Positions 16,209 through 25,018 of a stretch of 64,000 nt of DNA are shown here, one piece after another. The translations under genes were made by a program, and so were the position numbers. The notes under the pieces are model-generated. The model was not told where the DNA came from. It was given only the letters and a program-made list of their open reading frames with translations, and searched no databases. Source of the stretch: JAAOZP01 sp038848185 (GTDB lineage Archaea; Thermoproteota; EX4484-205; JAAOZP01); assembly GCA_038848185.1 (NCBI GenBank), contig JAWCNV010000006.1:31199-95198 (forward strand). Reading direction: 5' to 3'. Within the stretch, counting starts at the first letter, position 1; the number at the start of each line of letters is the position of its first letter.

Positions 16209-17816
16209 ATGGGAGAAAGCAACGATACGCTGTTCGTCGAGCTTGCGGAGCTTTGCGAGAGTCTTTCTAAGACAACCAAAAGGCTGGAGAAGGTTAGGCT
16301 AATAGGGGAATTTCTGAAGAGGCTGAGAAAAGAGGAGATAGCTCCGGCAGCGCTTCTGATAGTTGGAGAAATATTCCCGGAAGCCTCCTCCAAGACTCTC
16401 GAAATAGGTTACGCCACTATAAGCAGGATCTTTGAAACCCGTTCTCAGAAAACGCTTTTCGAGAAACCCTTGACAATTCTAAACGTTGCAGAGTATTTCG
16501 AGAAGATTGCAAGGGCCTCTGGCTCAGGGTCTAGGGAGAATAAGGATCTTCTCCTCAGGTCGATGCTTGAAAGAGCTTCAGAGCTTGAGGCCAAGTATAT
16601 TGTGAAGAATATTTTCGGAGAGATGCAACATGGGGTTGGGGAGGGAATTATGCTGGAGGCGATTGCGAAAGCCTCTGACACCGGTCTGGAACTCGTGAGG
16701 AGAGCCCTAATGTTCTCAGGTAATCTTGGAAGGGTTGCGGAGGTTGCTTTAACTTCTGGCGAAGAGGGCTTGAGGAGAATCGGGCTGACTCTTTTCAACC
16801 CAGTGAAACCGATGCTTGCACAGATGGCTTACAGCGTTAATGAGGTTTTCGAATATCATAAAAATGTTGCGTTCGAATACAAGTTTGACGGGGCGAGAGT
16901 GCAAATTCATAAGAAGGAGACCCAGGTTAGGATTTTCAGCAGACGTTTAACAGATGTCACTGTAAGTATTCCTGAGATAGTTAGCGAGGCTGCTAACGGG
17001 ATTAATGCTGATGAGGCTGTGCTTGACGGTGAGGTTATAGCAATTGGTACTGACGGGAAACCCTTGCCCTTCCAGGATTTGATGAGGAGATTCACGAAGG
17101 TTAGGAATGTGGAGGAGGAGATGAAGAGGATTCCACTTAAACTCTACTTGTTTGACGTGATGTATTTGAATGGTGTGCAGCTTATAGATGAGCCCTATGT
17201 TAAGAGGTGGAGCAGACTTGAGGAAATTGCAAGAGGTGTGAACCTGGCTCCCAGAATAGTTACTTCAAGCGTGAGAGAAGCTGAAAGGTTCATGGAGAAG
17301 GCTGTGACTGAGGGGCATGAGGGGGTTGTTGCAAAAGCCCTTGACAGCCCCTACATACCTGGCACAAGGGGAAGACTATGGTTTAAGCTGAAGACTGCTG
17401 ACTATCTTGACCTTGTTATTGTAGGGGCTCAATGGGGTTACGGTAGGAGGACAGGGTGGCTGAGCGACTATTTTCTCGCCGCTTTAGACGATGAGACAGG
17501 CAGCTACGAGATAATCGGCAAGACTTTCAAGGGTTTAACTGACGAGGAGTTTAAGCAAATGACGAAAAGACTTCTGGAGCTGAAGACAGGGAAGGAGGAG
17601 AATACTGTTTGGGTTAAGCCGGAGATAGTTGTTGAAGTGGCTTACAGCGAGATTCAGAGAAGCCCAAGATACAGGTCTGGTTTCGCACTCAGGTTTGCGA
17701 GAATAACTAGGATAAGGAGCGATAAGAACCCGTCTGAAGCAGACACGTTGAAGAGAGTTAGGGAGCTTTACGAGAGACAGCATGAGAGAAAGGGGATTTT
17801 GAAAAACGGTTTTTAA
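16209..17816 (+). CDS. lig: ATP-dependent DNA ligase
   Basis: This 535-residue archaeal replicative-type DNA ligase has an N-terminal helical DNA-binding domain (about 1-205), an adenylation domain with the AMP-accepting Lys K225 in EYKFDGARVQIHK, LDGEVIAIG, EGHEGVVAKALDSPY and WFKLK, and a C-terminal OB domain ending RFARITRIRSDK. It seals nicks in DNA using ATP. The length is somewhat below the usual 560-600, but all six nucleotidyl-transfer motifs can be found. The promoter region holds TTTATAG about 45 bases upstream. Confidence 0.97.
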   Translation: MGESNDTLFVELAELCESLSKTTKRLEKVRLIGEFLKRLRKEEIAPAALLIVGEIFPEASSKTLEIGYATISRIFETRSQKTLFEKPLTILNVAEYFEKIARASGSGSRENKDLLLRSMLERASELEAKYIVKNIFGEMQHGVGEGIMLEAIAKASDTGLELVRRALMFSGNLGRVAEVALTSGEEGLRRIGLTLFNPVKPMLAQMAYSVNEVFEYHKNVAFEYKFDGARVQIHKKETQVRIFSRRLTDVTVSIPEIVSEAANGINADEAVLDGEVIAIGTDGKPLPFQDLMRRFTKVRNVEEEMKRIPLKLYLFDVMYLNGVQLIDEPYVKRWSRLEEIARGVNLAPRIVTSSVREAERFMEKAVTEGHEGVVAKALDSPYIPGTRGRLWFKLKTADYLDLVIVGAQWGYGRRTGWLSDYFLAALDDETGSYEIIGKTFKGLTDEEFKQMTKRLLELKTGKEENTVWVKPEIVVEVAYSEIQRSPRYRSGFALRFARITRIRSDKNPSEADTLKRVRELYERQHERKGILKNGF

Positions 17817-17842
17817 GAAGGGTTGAATGCTTAGATGCGCTT

Positions 17843-18361
17843 TTAGGGTTTCTCGATCACGGTTCTCGTTATTATCTCAATTCTAGTCACTTTACCCTTT
17901 TCAACATCAACCCATACAAATGCTATTCCCGAGGTATTTTTGCGCAGCATGAGGACAGCGCCCTTAGCTTTTGTCACAACGCTTCCATCCCCCTCGATGG
18001 TGGTTGAGATGACGGGTTTGACGCAAGTAATGTTATAACCCTCGGAAAGCAAATTCTGCACATCCTGATCACTCTTAGCTATGTTGGCAACATTTTCCTT
18101 AAACTCTTCGCTGACCTCTATGGAGCCAAGCCCCCGCCTGAAACGGTTGCAATACGGGTTTATCTGAGCAGATTTGTTAAAGTTCTGGCTCCAGCCTCGT
18201 CTGAAAAAGACCAGTGGTCCGCGGCTTGGTTGCCCATAGCCGAATTCTTTTGGAGAAGCGTCTGTTTGCGCGATAACGCTCATTAAGCTAGCGTATATAA
18301 TCAAGATGCTTATTGACAGGAGAGAGGCAAGTAGCACTACCTTAAGAGGCTTGCTCATCAT
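17843..18361 (-). CDS. Small secreted protein of unknown function, in the BlaI-type regulon
   Basis: The 172-residue protein begins MMSKPLKVVLLASLLSISIL, a signal peptide or anchor. The mature part has a PepSY-like look (EEFKENVANIAKSDQDVQNL and a C-terminal AFVWVDVEKGKVTRIEI), but I cannot name a family. A longer frame runs to 18481, but ATG 18361 is preferred: a 17-bp palindrome (18367-18383) and a TATA box lie just upstream, exactly as at three neighbouring transcription units. It is divergent from the GNAT gene and converges on DNA ligase. Confidence 0.75.
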   Translation of the reverse strand: MMSKPLKVVLLASLLSISILIIYASLMSVIAQTDASPKEFGYGQPSRGPLVFFRRGWSQNFNKSAQINPYCNRFRRGLGSIEVSEEFKENVANIAKSDQDVQNLLSEGYNITCVKPVISTTIEGDGSVVTKAKGAVLMLRKNTSGIAFVWVDVEKGKVTRIEIITRTVIEKP

Positions 18362-18366
18362 TTTGC

Positions 18367-18383
18367 TACTACTATCAGTAGTA
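18367..18383 (-). promoter_or_regulatory. BlaI-type operator 1
   Basis: The sequence TACTACTATCAGTAGTA is a perfect inverted repeat with 7-bp arms and a 3-base spacer. It lies between the TATA box (TTTATATAG on the minus strand, 18388-18396) and the ATG at 18361, so a bound repressor would block transcription start. It matches the four other sites at 23.1-23.2 and 26.3 kb. Confidence 0.65.
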
Positions 18384-18422
18384 GGTGCTATATAAATTTT
18401 TCTTAGCCGGTGTAAAATAACT

Positions 18423-19379
18423 ATGGCAATGGCGGTGATAATTTTTCCTGAAAAGTCAGAAGTTTTAAATAGGCTAATCAAATGGTTTCAAAACAATAGA
18501 TTGGAAATCATTGTTAAAGAGAGTCTAGATCTAGATAAAGTCACTAGTCTGTTTGAGCGGCATAAGGACATCCCGTTCACATATTTGACGAATATTCCGC
18601 TTGTGGAAATGCTCAGCCGGCTGGAATCCTTCAAAATATTTGTGGCGGAGGTTAATGGTGAAACAGTTGGCTGCATCCATTCCCTAAACTACATTTATGA
18701 TTGTGGATATATCGGGGGTCTCCTCATCCACAGGGATTTCAGAAGAATGGGTGTGGGCAGTAAACTGCTGAAGACAGCCTTAGATAGTCTGAATACAAGA
18801 CACGTTTACCTTTTCGCAGAGGAGAAGAATACTATGGCAATAAGGTTCTTCGAGAAGACAGGCTTCAGAAAACTCTATAGAAGGCTCTTCTGCATTACTT
18901 CAACCCCACTGGATGAAGCTTTCAGAGGAGACTTACGCATAACGAGTGATGTTGAATGGACGGATTTAAAGGAGGCTGTTGGCTTCCGGGAGAGGAAAGG
19001 GGTCGTCAACTTTGGCTACTACCCGGTTAAGATAACTAGAAGCGTGTTCGAAGATTTGAAGACTAGCGGTAAAGTCTTGAGATGCGGCGGCGTCATAGCG
19101 ATAGTTGAGAATTCGCGTGGATTAATAATTGGAGAACACCTTTACAGTTTTAACGACAACATAGTTAAGCATTTACGCGATGTTAATGCGTCGATAAGCA
19201 TTGTTGAATTAAACCCTTTCTATACGAAGCCTAAGCCATCAGACTTAGTTAAGCTGGTGAACCATCTGGTATCGGTTGGAGAAGTACATGTTAAAACCTA
19301 TGATGGAGACCCTGTAGTCAGTAAACTGCCTCTAACAAGTAGAATTGGAGCGTTAACAATGGAGTATAAAAAAGTATAG
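18423..19379 (+). CDS. GNAT family N-acetyltransferase
   Basis: This 318-residue protein has a GNAT domain at about residues 35-165, with FVAEVNGETVGCIHSL, the acetyl-CoA binding motif RRMGVGSKLL and the NTMAIRFFEKTGFRKLY motif. The C-terminal half (about 170-318) is a second, weaker GNAT-like lobe. The acceptor is unknown. ATG 18423 is about 30 bases after TATATAAA (18389-18396), so the mRNA is probably leaderless. This box is shared with the divergent small secreted protein gene, and operator 1 lies upstream of it, so repression of this gene is less certain. Confidence 0.88.
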   Translation: MAMAVIIFPEKSEVLNRLIKWFQNNRLEIIVKESLDLDKVTSLFERHKDIPFTYLTNIPLVEMLSRLESFKIFVAEVNGETVGCIHSLNYIYDCGYIGGLLIHRDFRRMGVGSKLLKTALDSLNTRHVYLFAEEKNTMAIRFFEKTGFRKLYRRLFCITSTPLDEAFRGDLRITSDVEWTDLKEAVGFRERKGVVNFGYYPVKITRSVFEDLKTSGKVLRCGGVIAIVENSRGLIIGEHLYSFNDNIVKHLRDVNASISIVELNPFYTKPKPSDLVKLVNHLVSVGEVHVKTYDGDPVVSKLPLTSRIGALTMEYKKV

Positions 19380-19419
19380 GAACGCCTAGTAAAGGGCTTA
19401 TTTGAAAGAAAGAATTTGT

Positions 19420-20364
19420 CTATTTTTCCTGTCTTCTCGTAAACACCATGTAGGAGGCCACTAGGAAAACTATTGGGAAGACTATGAGTACTACGATATC
19501 TATTAAGCGTGTTGAGAACACTGTAAGAATGTTGACTACTCTCCTCCCCTGTCCGAATTCAATGGGGCCGGCGGCAAAGCCGAAAAGCGAGTTAGTTATC
19601 TGATTATAATGGTAGTTTATTGATAGCATCTGTATTGTACTAGAAATTTCTGAAACTTTTCTTTGATAGTTAATAAATTCTTGAGTAAACTGCTGTGGAA
19701 AACTGGCGTTACCATATATGATGATTTGAGGGCCTGTTGGGGGTTGACCTAAGAGAGCAACCGCAATAAGAATGCTTATTATGGGCAGTATGAATGTGAA
19801 GAAAATCCAGACGCCTATACCAATTATGAACGAGTGGCTAGACTTATTTGATAAGGTTGAGACGAAGAGTGAAAAAGCATAGTAGGCAAAAGAGAGAACT
19901 ATTGAAAAAACGATGAAGATACCGACCCTTGCAATATCATCAAGTGTCACGGCAATGTTATGTAGCAATATTGATACTGATACTGATGCTAATGAGGACA
20001 CTGTTATGATTAAACCTATTACGGCGAGTGCTGATATTATCTTCCCGTTGATCACATCCTCCCTGTATATTGGTCTTGAAAGCAGAATCCTAAGGGTTCC
20101 GCGCTCCCTCTCTCCTGATACGGCGTCAAAGGCCAAGGCTATGCCGAGTAGTGGAACCATGTATGCTGTTGCTGAAGCTATTGTTGAAGCTATCTGGATC
20201 ATCGGTCTCATTGCTTGCTGAGCACCCATTTGGAAGCCGAAGGATGTTGAATATGTACTGGCTATTGAAAACAGCAGGAATATGCCTGTAATCAGCCAGA
20301 GCCTCTTACTGGTTACAGCGTCAGTAAATTCTTTACGTGCAATCGGGAAAGCATTCTTCATCAT
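19420..20364 (-). CDS. ABC-2 type transporter permease
   Basis: This 314-residue membrane protein has six membrane segments (about 22-42, 60-80, 105-132, 145-165, 180-205 and 285-308) and the early motif ARKEFTDAVTSKRLW typical of NosY/NatB-type ABC permeases. SGERERGTLRILLSRPI follows the second segment, as in that family. It is the membrane half of an exporter whose ATPase is encoded immediately upstream, with a 4-base ATGA overlap. The cargo is unknown. It should be co-expressed with the ATPase and the large surface protein. Confidence 0.92.
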   Translation of the reverse strand: MMKNAFPIARKEFTDAVTSKRLWLITGIFLLFSIASTYSTSFGFQMGAQQAMRPMIQIASTIASATAYMVPLLGIALAFDAVSGERERGTLRILLSRPIYREDVINGKIISALAVIGLIITVSSLASVSVSILLHNIAVTLDDIARVGIFIVFSIVLSFAYYAFSLFVSTLSNKSSHSFIIGIGVWIFFTFILPIISILIAVALLGQPPTGPQIIIYGNASFPQQFTQEFINYQRKVSEISSTIQMLSINYHYNQITNSLFGFAAGPIEFGQGRRVVNILTVFSTRLIDIVVLIVFPIVFLVASYMVFTRRQEK

Positions 20365-21332
20365 TTCTTATTCCCCTCCTGGTAGAACTGGTATATCTCC
20401 TCCCACGACGGTTCTACGGGCGTTAGTGATTCGACGATCTCCTTATATGGGCTCTTTGTTACCATCGAGAGGAGGTCTCTTCCTATATCGTTGTTCGAGG
20501 AAACGGTTATTCTATCTTCACTTTGCGTTATCTCCCTCACCCCCGGCATAGACTTTATTTCCTGCAACGGGATTTCACTGCCAGGCTTAACGTGGAGCTC
20601 GTAACGGTAGCCTTTCGCTGCTTTAACGGGCCGGTATAATTCCTCTATGCTTCCCTGCGTCAAGATCCTTCCTTCACGTATCATCGCTGCGTGAGTGCAC
20701 ACCATGCCCACCTCGTATAGGAGGTGTGTGGACATGAGGATTGTCTTACCCTCTTTGTTCATCTTTCTAACTAGGTTTCTGAATTCAGCAGCCCCTTCCG
20801 GGTCTATTCCGACTGTCGGCTCGTCGAATATCAGTAGCTCCGGATCCTTCAACAGGGCTTGCGCCACTCCCAGCCTCTGCTTCATGCCGCGGGAGAATGT
20901 TGAAACTTTGTCGCTAGCCCTATCTTTTAAACCGACTGTTTCGAGCGCTTCCAATGCTCTTTTCTTCCTCTGGTCGGAAGGTATTCCGTCGAGCGTAGCT
21001 AGGAAAGTTAAGTTCTCGAGGGCAGTCATATGGTCGTAGAAGCCGAAGCCTTCTGGAAGCAGGCTTACTCTCTTTCTTATCTCCACAGAGTCCTTAACAG
21101 TGTCTAAACCAAGTACTTTAGCACTGCCGCTTGTGGGAAGCAATAACCCTATGAGGATGGAGATTAAGGTCGTTTTTCCAGATCCGTTTGGACCGAATAA
21201 GCCGTAGGTGCTTGACTTAGGCACCTTCATGTTTACGCCGTTAAGCGCCTTAATTCCTGAATTCTCCTTACCGTATATTTTCACGAGGCTTTCAGTTTCT
21301 ATTGCTAGACTCATTTTCTCACCTTCTCCCAT
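20361..21332 (-). CDS. ABC transporter ATP-binding protein (CcmA/NatA type)
   Basis: This 323-residue protein has Walker A FGPNGSGKTTLISI, a Q-loop region LPEGFGFYDHMT, signature FSRGMKQRLGVAQAL, Walker B LLIFDEPTVGIDP and switch His in MSTHLLYEV. A C-terminal domain of about 85 residues (MPGVREITQSEDRITV) is of the kind seen in drug and polypeptide exporters. It overlaps the permease gene by 4 bases and the upstream NEW3-type gene by 14 bases, so the three form one operon under operators 2 and 3. Confidence 0.96.
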   Translation of the reverse strand: MGEGEKMSLAIETESLVKIYGKENSGIKALNGVNMKVPKSSTYGLFGPNGSGKTTLISILIGLLLPTSGSAKVLGLDTVKDSVEIRKRVSLLPEGFGFYDHMTALENLTFLATLDGIPSDQRKKRALEALETVGLKDRASDKVSTFSRGMKQRLGVAQALLKDPELLIFDEPTVGIDPEGAAEFRNLVRKMNKEGKTILMSTHLLYEVGMVCTHAAMIREGRILTQGSIEELYRPVKAAKGYRYELHVKPGSEIPLQEIKSMPGVREITQSEDRITVSSNNDIGRDLLSMVTKSPYKEIVESLTPVEPSWEEIYQFYQEGNKK

Positions 21333-23112
21333 ACCTACGGTAGATCATGAGTAGTACTCCAATCATCACAACAGCGATGACTGCTCCGATTAACAGGACT
21401 TCGCTCCTTTGCTTAACGTAAACGTGGAGGCTGCGGGTGGTTGTCTGAGTCTGATCCGCCTTAAGGCTTAGAGTAATGTAGTAGTCGCCAGCACTTATGT
21501 CCGCGTCGCTTGTGATGGTTAGTGAGAAAACAGCGTTTTCCTGAGGCTTAAGCAATGGCACAACATTAGGATCAGCCTTAACTTCGAAACCGTCAGGCGT
21601 ATCAGAAACCTCAAGTTTAAGATTTGAGAGTGAGCTATACCCAGTGTTCTTAACCTCAACTTGGAAAACTATGGATTCGCCGGCTGTCGACTCACAGTAA
21701 AAGTTCTGTGTCACGTATGCAACACTATACCATCCAAGTATACCTAGTCCCAGATTCAGCCTGTCATTGGATTCCGCTGCACTAGCCTCCAAAACTATTG
21801 AAAGTACGTCCGGCTCAGCTAGTGGAGGTATGCTTACAATCATGTTTAGCTTCCTGCTTTCACCAGCCTTCAAGTAGAGCTTAGACAAGACGCTTCCAGA
21901 AGAATCCTTAATCGCCCAGTTGTAGCCAGCAGGAATACCCGTAACGCTGATGCTTACAATTCCATCCGAGTTCCCAGTGTTCTCAACTTCTATAGGATAG
22001 TTGGCAGTATTCCCAGCGTATGCATCTACGTAAGGAGTGTCTGTACGCAGCTTCAGCTTGGGAGCCCCCTTAACCACTGTTATGTTAAGGGGGAGTGTTG
22101 AATAGAAATCCTTGGTTTTTAAGGAAACAGTTGCCAAATAGTTTCCAGAATCCTCTTCTGCCGGAACATCTATCTTCACCTTCGCATTCACAAATTCGCC
22201 TGGTTCTAAAGAGAGCCCGTAGAGGCTGCTACCGTCGCCTTTAACGATACTTCCTGTCCAACCGTTCGGAATCTCTAAGAATATTGTCCCGGTAAACCTG
22301 CTTGTTAAAACATTTTTGACCGTTAAATCAAAGCTTATTGTTGAGCCCGGAGTGGTTCGGACAATCGGGTATGTTGAAGTTAAGATTTTGAGGTCAGCCT
22401 CCTCAACGTATAGTGAAATAGTTTTCTCTTGGATCGTTGAGCCTGATACTCTAACCGTCAGGTGGTAGAGCCCCTGCGCACTATATGGAGCCTGTATCTT
22501 CAGGTTCAGGTTTTGAACACTGCCTTGGCTAAGTGTCAAGTTAACTACCTCGGCTGAACCATAGTAGACGCCAGCACCCCATCCTTCTGGAGCCTCTACT
22601 GAAACTGTTACCGTCTCCTCCTCTGACCCCTTGTTCTCTATAGAAACAGGTATGCTGACCTCTGAAAAAGCCTTCACCCTCGTGAATGTTTGAGATATTG
22701 AAATACCCAGAGCATAATCAAGAAGAATCTCTCCCAGATCCACAGAGGACCTGCTTAAGCTGACTGCCACCGACCTGCTTTCATAACCCTTCTTCTCCAG
22801 CTGAATCCTGTAGGTGTCAGCACTGAGACTCACAGAAAAGTCTCCGCCGAGAAGAGTCCGGGTTTTAGCCACAAATGCTCCTGAAGTATCGTAAACATTA
22901 ACAGTCACGTAGCTTAGAGGATTGCCGTTAACATCCTTAACTGTTCCAAGAACAGTGTATGATACGGTGGATTGTTGGCTGGAAAACTGGCCACGAATAG
23001 GAATTATTGAATAGGCTAGCAAAATTGTTGCAAGAATAATGAGCTTATGCGAATGATTTTGATTACTTATTTTTGTTATATCATCTTTCTCCTCAATAGC
23101 GGTCCTTCTCAT
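21319..23112 (-). CDS. NEW3-type (COG1470-like) anchored surface protein
   Basis: The 597-residue protein has an N-terminal signal (KLIILATILLAYSIIPIRG), a carboxypeptidase-regulatory-like beta domain (GTVKDVNGNPLSYVTVNVYD), about four repeated NEW3/CARDB-like Ig domains (NKGSEEETVTVSVEAPEGW and similar), and a C-terminal anchor (LIGAVIAVVMIGVLLMIYRR). It should stand on the outside of the membrane. Such proteins often pair with ABC exporters, as here. ATG 23112 is preferred over ATG 23136, because operator 2 lies 4 bases upstream of 23112 and a TATA-like CATAAATAG lies about 30 bases upstream. Confidence 0.85.
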   Translation of the reverse strand: MRRTAIEEKDDITKISNQNHSHKLIILATILLAYSIIPIRGQFSSQQSTVSYTVLGTVKDVNGNPLSYVTVNVYDTSGAFVAKTRTLLGGDFSVSLSADTYRIQLEKKGYESRSVAVSLSRSSVDLGEILLDYALGISISQTFTRVKAFSEVSIPVSIENKGSEEETVTVSVEAPEGWGAGVYYGSAEVVNLTLSQGSVQNLNLKIQAPYSAQGLYHLTVRVSGSTIQEKTISLYVEEADLKILTSTYPIVRTTPGSTISFDLTVKNVLTSRFTGTIFLEIPNGWTGSIVKGDGSSLYGLSLEPGEFVNAKVKIDVPAEEDSGNYLATVSLKTKDFYSTLPLNITVVKGAPKLKLRTDTPYVDAYAGNTANYPIEVENTGNSDGIVSISVTGIPAGYNWAIKDSSGSVLSKLYLKAGESRKLNMIVSIPPLAEPDVLSIVLEASAAESNDRLNLGLGILGWYSVAYVTQNFYCESTAGESIVFQVEVKNTGYSSLSNLKLEVSDTPDGFEVKADPNVVPLLKPQENAVFSLTITSDADISAGDYYITLSLKADQTQTTTRSLHVYVKQRSEVLLIGAVIAVVMIGVLLMIYRRYGRR

Positions 23113-23115
23113 TGT

Positions 23116-23132
23116 TACTATCACCAGTCGTA
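23116..23132 (-). promoter_or_regulatory. BlaI-type operator 2 (imperfect)
   Basis: TACTATCACCAGTCGTA shares its first 11 bases with operator 5 (TACTATCACCA), but its right arm is degenerate (GTCGTA rather than ATAGTA). It lies between a TATA-like CATAAATAG (minus strand, 23139-23147) and the preferred ATG at 23112, the same arrangement as the other sites. Confidence 0.5.
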
Positions 23133-23164
23133 GCATTCCTATTTATGCCCCCCTTTATAAATGT

Positions 23165-23181
23165 TACTATCTTAGATAGTA
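23165..23181. promoter_or_regulatory. BlaI-type operator 3
   Basis: TACTATCTTAGATAGTA is a perfect inverted repeat, 7-bp arms and 3-base spacer, located in the divergent promoter region between the NEW3-type gene and the blaI-type gene. It adjoins an AT-rich TTTATAA box at 23154-23160 and could affect both transcription units. Confidence 0.65.
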
Positions 23182-23202
23182 GGTTAAAAAAAGTTAAATA
23201 GC

Positions 23203-23219
23203 TACTATAAGCCATAGTA
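23203..23219 (+). promoter_or_regulatory. BlaI-type operator 4
   Basis: TACTATAAGCCATAGTA has 6-bp arms in the same 17-bp frame as operators 1, 3 and 5. It sits between the TATA-like AGTTAAATAG (23192-23201) and the ATG at 23229 of the repressor gene, implying autoregulation. Confidence 0.65.
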
Positions 23220-23228
23220 TAGGAAAAC

Positions 23229-23675
23229 ATGCCCCGGAAGCTTGCGAAAATATCCCAGTATAACATTGGGGAGAAGGAGCTTCAGGCTTTCCTAGGCCCA
23301 TTGGAAGCAAGCATAATAGAGATCGTGTGGGGTTCTGAGAGTCCTCTTACAGTTAGAGATGTTTATGAGAGGCTTAAGCGGAAGAAGAGGATTGCCTACA
23401 CCACTGTTATGACTACGATGGATAGGCTTTACTGCAAGGGGTTGCTTGACAGACGCGTTGAAAAAGGGAGGGGCGGAGTATTCTATGTTTACTGGTCAAG
23501 GTTTGAAAAAAATAGTTTCAAGAAGTCGGCTGTTCAAGAAGTTTTGAATAGTCTGGTTGAAAACTTTGGCGAGATAGTTGCAAGCTACCTAGTTGAAAGA
23601 GTATCTTCAGACGAGCAGGAGCGTAAGAGTTTGAAGGAGAGGCTTGAGAAAGCTTTGAAGAAGAAGGAGGGTTGA
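23229..23675 (+). CDS. BlaI/MecI/CopY-family transcriptional repressor
   Basis: This 148-residue protein has the BlaI/MecI winged helix: LGPLEASIIEIVWG, then PLTVRDVYERLKRKKRIAYT, TTVMTTMDRLYCKGLLDRR and the wing GGVFYVYWSRF. The C-terminal helices resemble the dimerisation part, ending in a Lys-rich tail. In bacteria these dimers bind short palindromes until a membrane peptidase inactivates them. Here the next gene, overlapping by 4 bases, encodes an M48-type membrane peptidase, and two operator-like palindromes precede the gene. This is therefore a BlaI/BlaR1-like pair in an archaeon. The inducing signal is unknown. Confidence 0.92.
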   Translation: MPRKLAKISQYNIGEKELQAFLGPLEASIIEIVWGSESPLTVRDVYERLKRKKRIAYTTVMTTMDRLYCKGLLDRRVEKGRGGVFYVYWSRFEKNSFKKSAVQEVLNSLVENFGEIVASYLVERVSSDEQERKSLKERLEKALKKKEG

Positions 23676-25018
23676 AGATGATACCCATAGAACTCAATTA
23701 TATTGTTATGCAGTTTTTCCAGCCGTATTTCTATTATTCCACAACCCTTTTAATAGTTTCATTTTTCTGCATCAAAGCCCTTGCTAAGTATAACCATTTT
23801 CTTACAACAAGGATTAGGAGCCTATGCTACTTACTCCCGCTTACGATTCCTGCTTTACTCATAGCGTTAACTCCATATTTGCTGACGATGGGATTCTTCT
23901 TTATCAGCCCTTTAAGCCATAATTTACGCAACACATCATTACTTGTGCTTCTCAACCCTGATACGGCTCCGCCTCTTCCAACAATTTTCAGCCATTTCAA
24001 GTTAATTGGGGTTCCATCTGTAACGAGGTTGATCGGTGTTCCACCCATAACCAGCATACTCTATGCAGTTGGTTTAACACTGTCACTACTCTACCTAGCA
24101 GTAACGATTATTCTGGGAGACAGGATTCTTAAGAGAGTTTTTCACATAGTTGAGCTTGAACCAAGTGAGTATGAATCGTTGCAGAGGAAGGTTAAAGAAT
24201 TGTCTTGGAAACTAGGCATCGAACCACCGAGGATTGGGCTTGCAGAAGATTTGAGACCGAATGCCTTCACAATAGGATATGGGCGAAGAACGATGCTTGT
24301 ATTCTCTTTAGGCATTCTCAAGACTTTGAAGGAGAAGGAGCTGGCTGCAGTCGCTGCCCACGAGCTGGCTCATGTGAAGAACCATGATTTCCTGTTTAAA
24401 ACACTTTCCACAACCTTGACATTACTATCCTTCTTCAATCCTTTTGCGTATTTCGCATCTGTCACAGCTCAAAGAGAGAGGGAGATTCTTGCTGATGAGG
24501 ATGGCACTAGAGTCCTAGGGCATCCGAGTCTACTGGCGAAGACGCTTATTAAAATACATGAGGCGTCGCGTTTATTCCCTAAAGAGAGTTTCACAGTTCG
24601 TTTAACATCAGGATTATTCTTATCTTCCCCCGTCTCAATGGGAAGCAGTCTTCTTTCAACTCATCCGAAGCTAGATCAGAGAGTTGAGAATATTAAGAGG
24701 CTGTGTAGCAGGGATAAACCGGTTCATTCTAATCCATTAGTGCCGATAGTAATATCTATTCTAATAATTGCTGTGGGTGTTGTGAGCACATATTATCTTG
24801 CTTCAATTCAAAGTTCTTTTGTAAGACAGTATTTGCCGGCAATGCCTTTCAGGATGTTCCCAAGTGGAAAGGGGCTTTCTTTAACACCTAGCTTAGATAG
24901 GTTCAAAAATATGCGAGCACCCAGCTACTTAAAACTTAGGTTAAAGTCTTTAACCCTCTTTAAGCTGTGGGAGAATGAGGATTCACCTATCTACCTTTTG
25001 GTTTTCAACCGTAACTAG
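23672..25018 (+). CDS. M48-family membrane metallopeptidase (BlaR1/HtpX-like)
   Basis: This 448-residue protein has three to four N-terminal membrane segments (about 12-35, 50-80 and 125-150), a cytoplasmic zinc peptidase domain with HELAH (H230, E231, H234) in AAHELAHVKNHDF and third-ligand motif EILADEDG (about residue 271), further hydrophobic segments at 240-262 and 355-375, and a short tail. There is no penicillin-binding sensor domain as in BlaR1, so a different signal is likely. The 4-base overlap with the repressor gene suggests that it controls the repressor by proteolysis; that is inference. Its stop overlaps the convergent HtrA gene by 4 bases. Confidence 0.88.
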   Translation: MKMIPIELNYIVMQFFQPYFYYSTTLLIVSFFCIKALAKYNHFLTTRIRSLCYLLPLTIPALLIALTPYLLTMGFFFISPLSHNLRNTSLLVLLNPDTAPPLPTIFSHFKLIGVPSVTRLIGVPPITSILYAVGLTLSLLYLAVTIILGDRILKRVFHIVELEPSEYESLQRKVKELSWKLGIEPPRIGLAEDLRPNAFTIGYGRRTMLVFSLGILKTLKEKELAAVAAHELAHVKNHDFLFKTLSTTLTLLSFFNPFAYFASVTAQREREILADEDGTRVLGHPSLLAKTLIKIHEASRLFPKESFTVRLTSGLFLSSPVSMGSSLLSTHPKLDQRVENIKRLCSRDKPVHSNPLVPIVISILIIAVGVVSTYYLASIQSSFVRQYLPAMPFRMFPSGKGLSLTPSLDRFKNMRAPSYLKLRLKSLTLFKLWENEDSPIYLLVFNRN

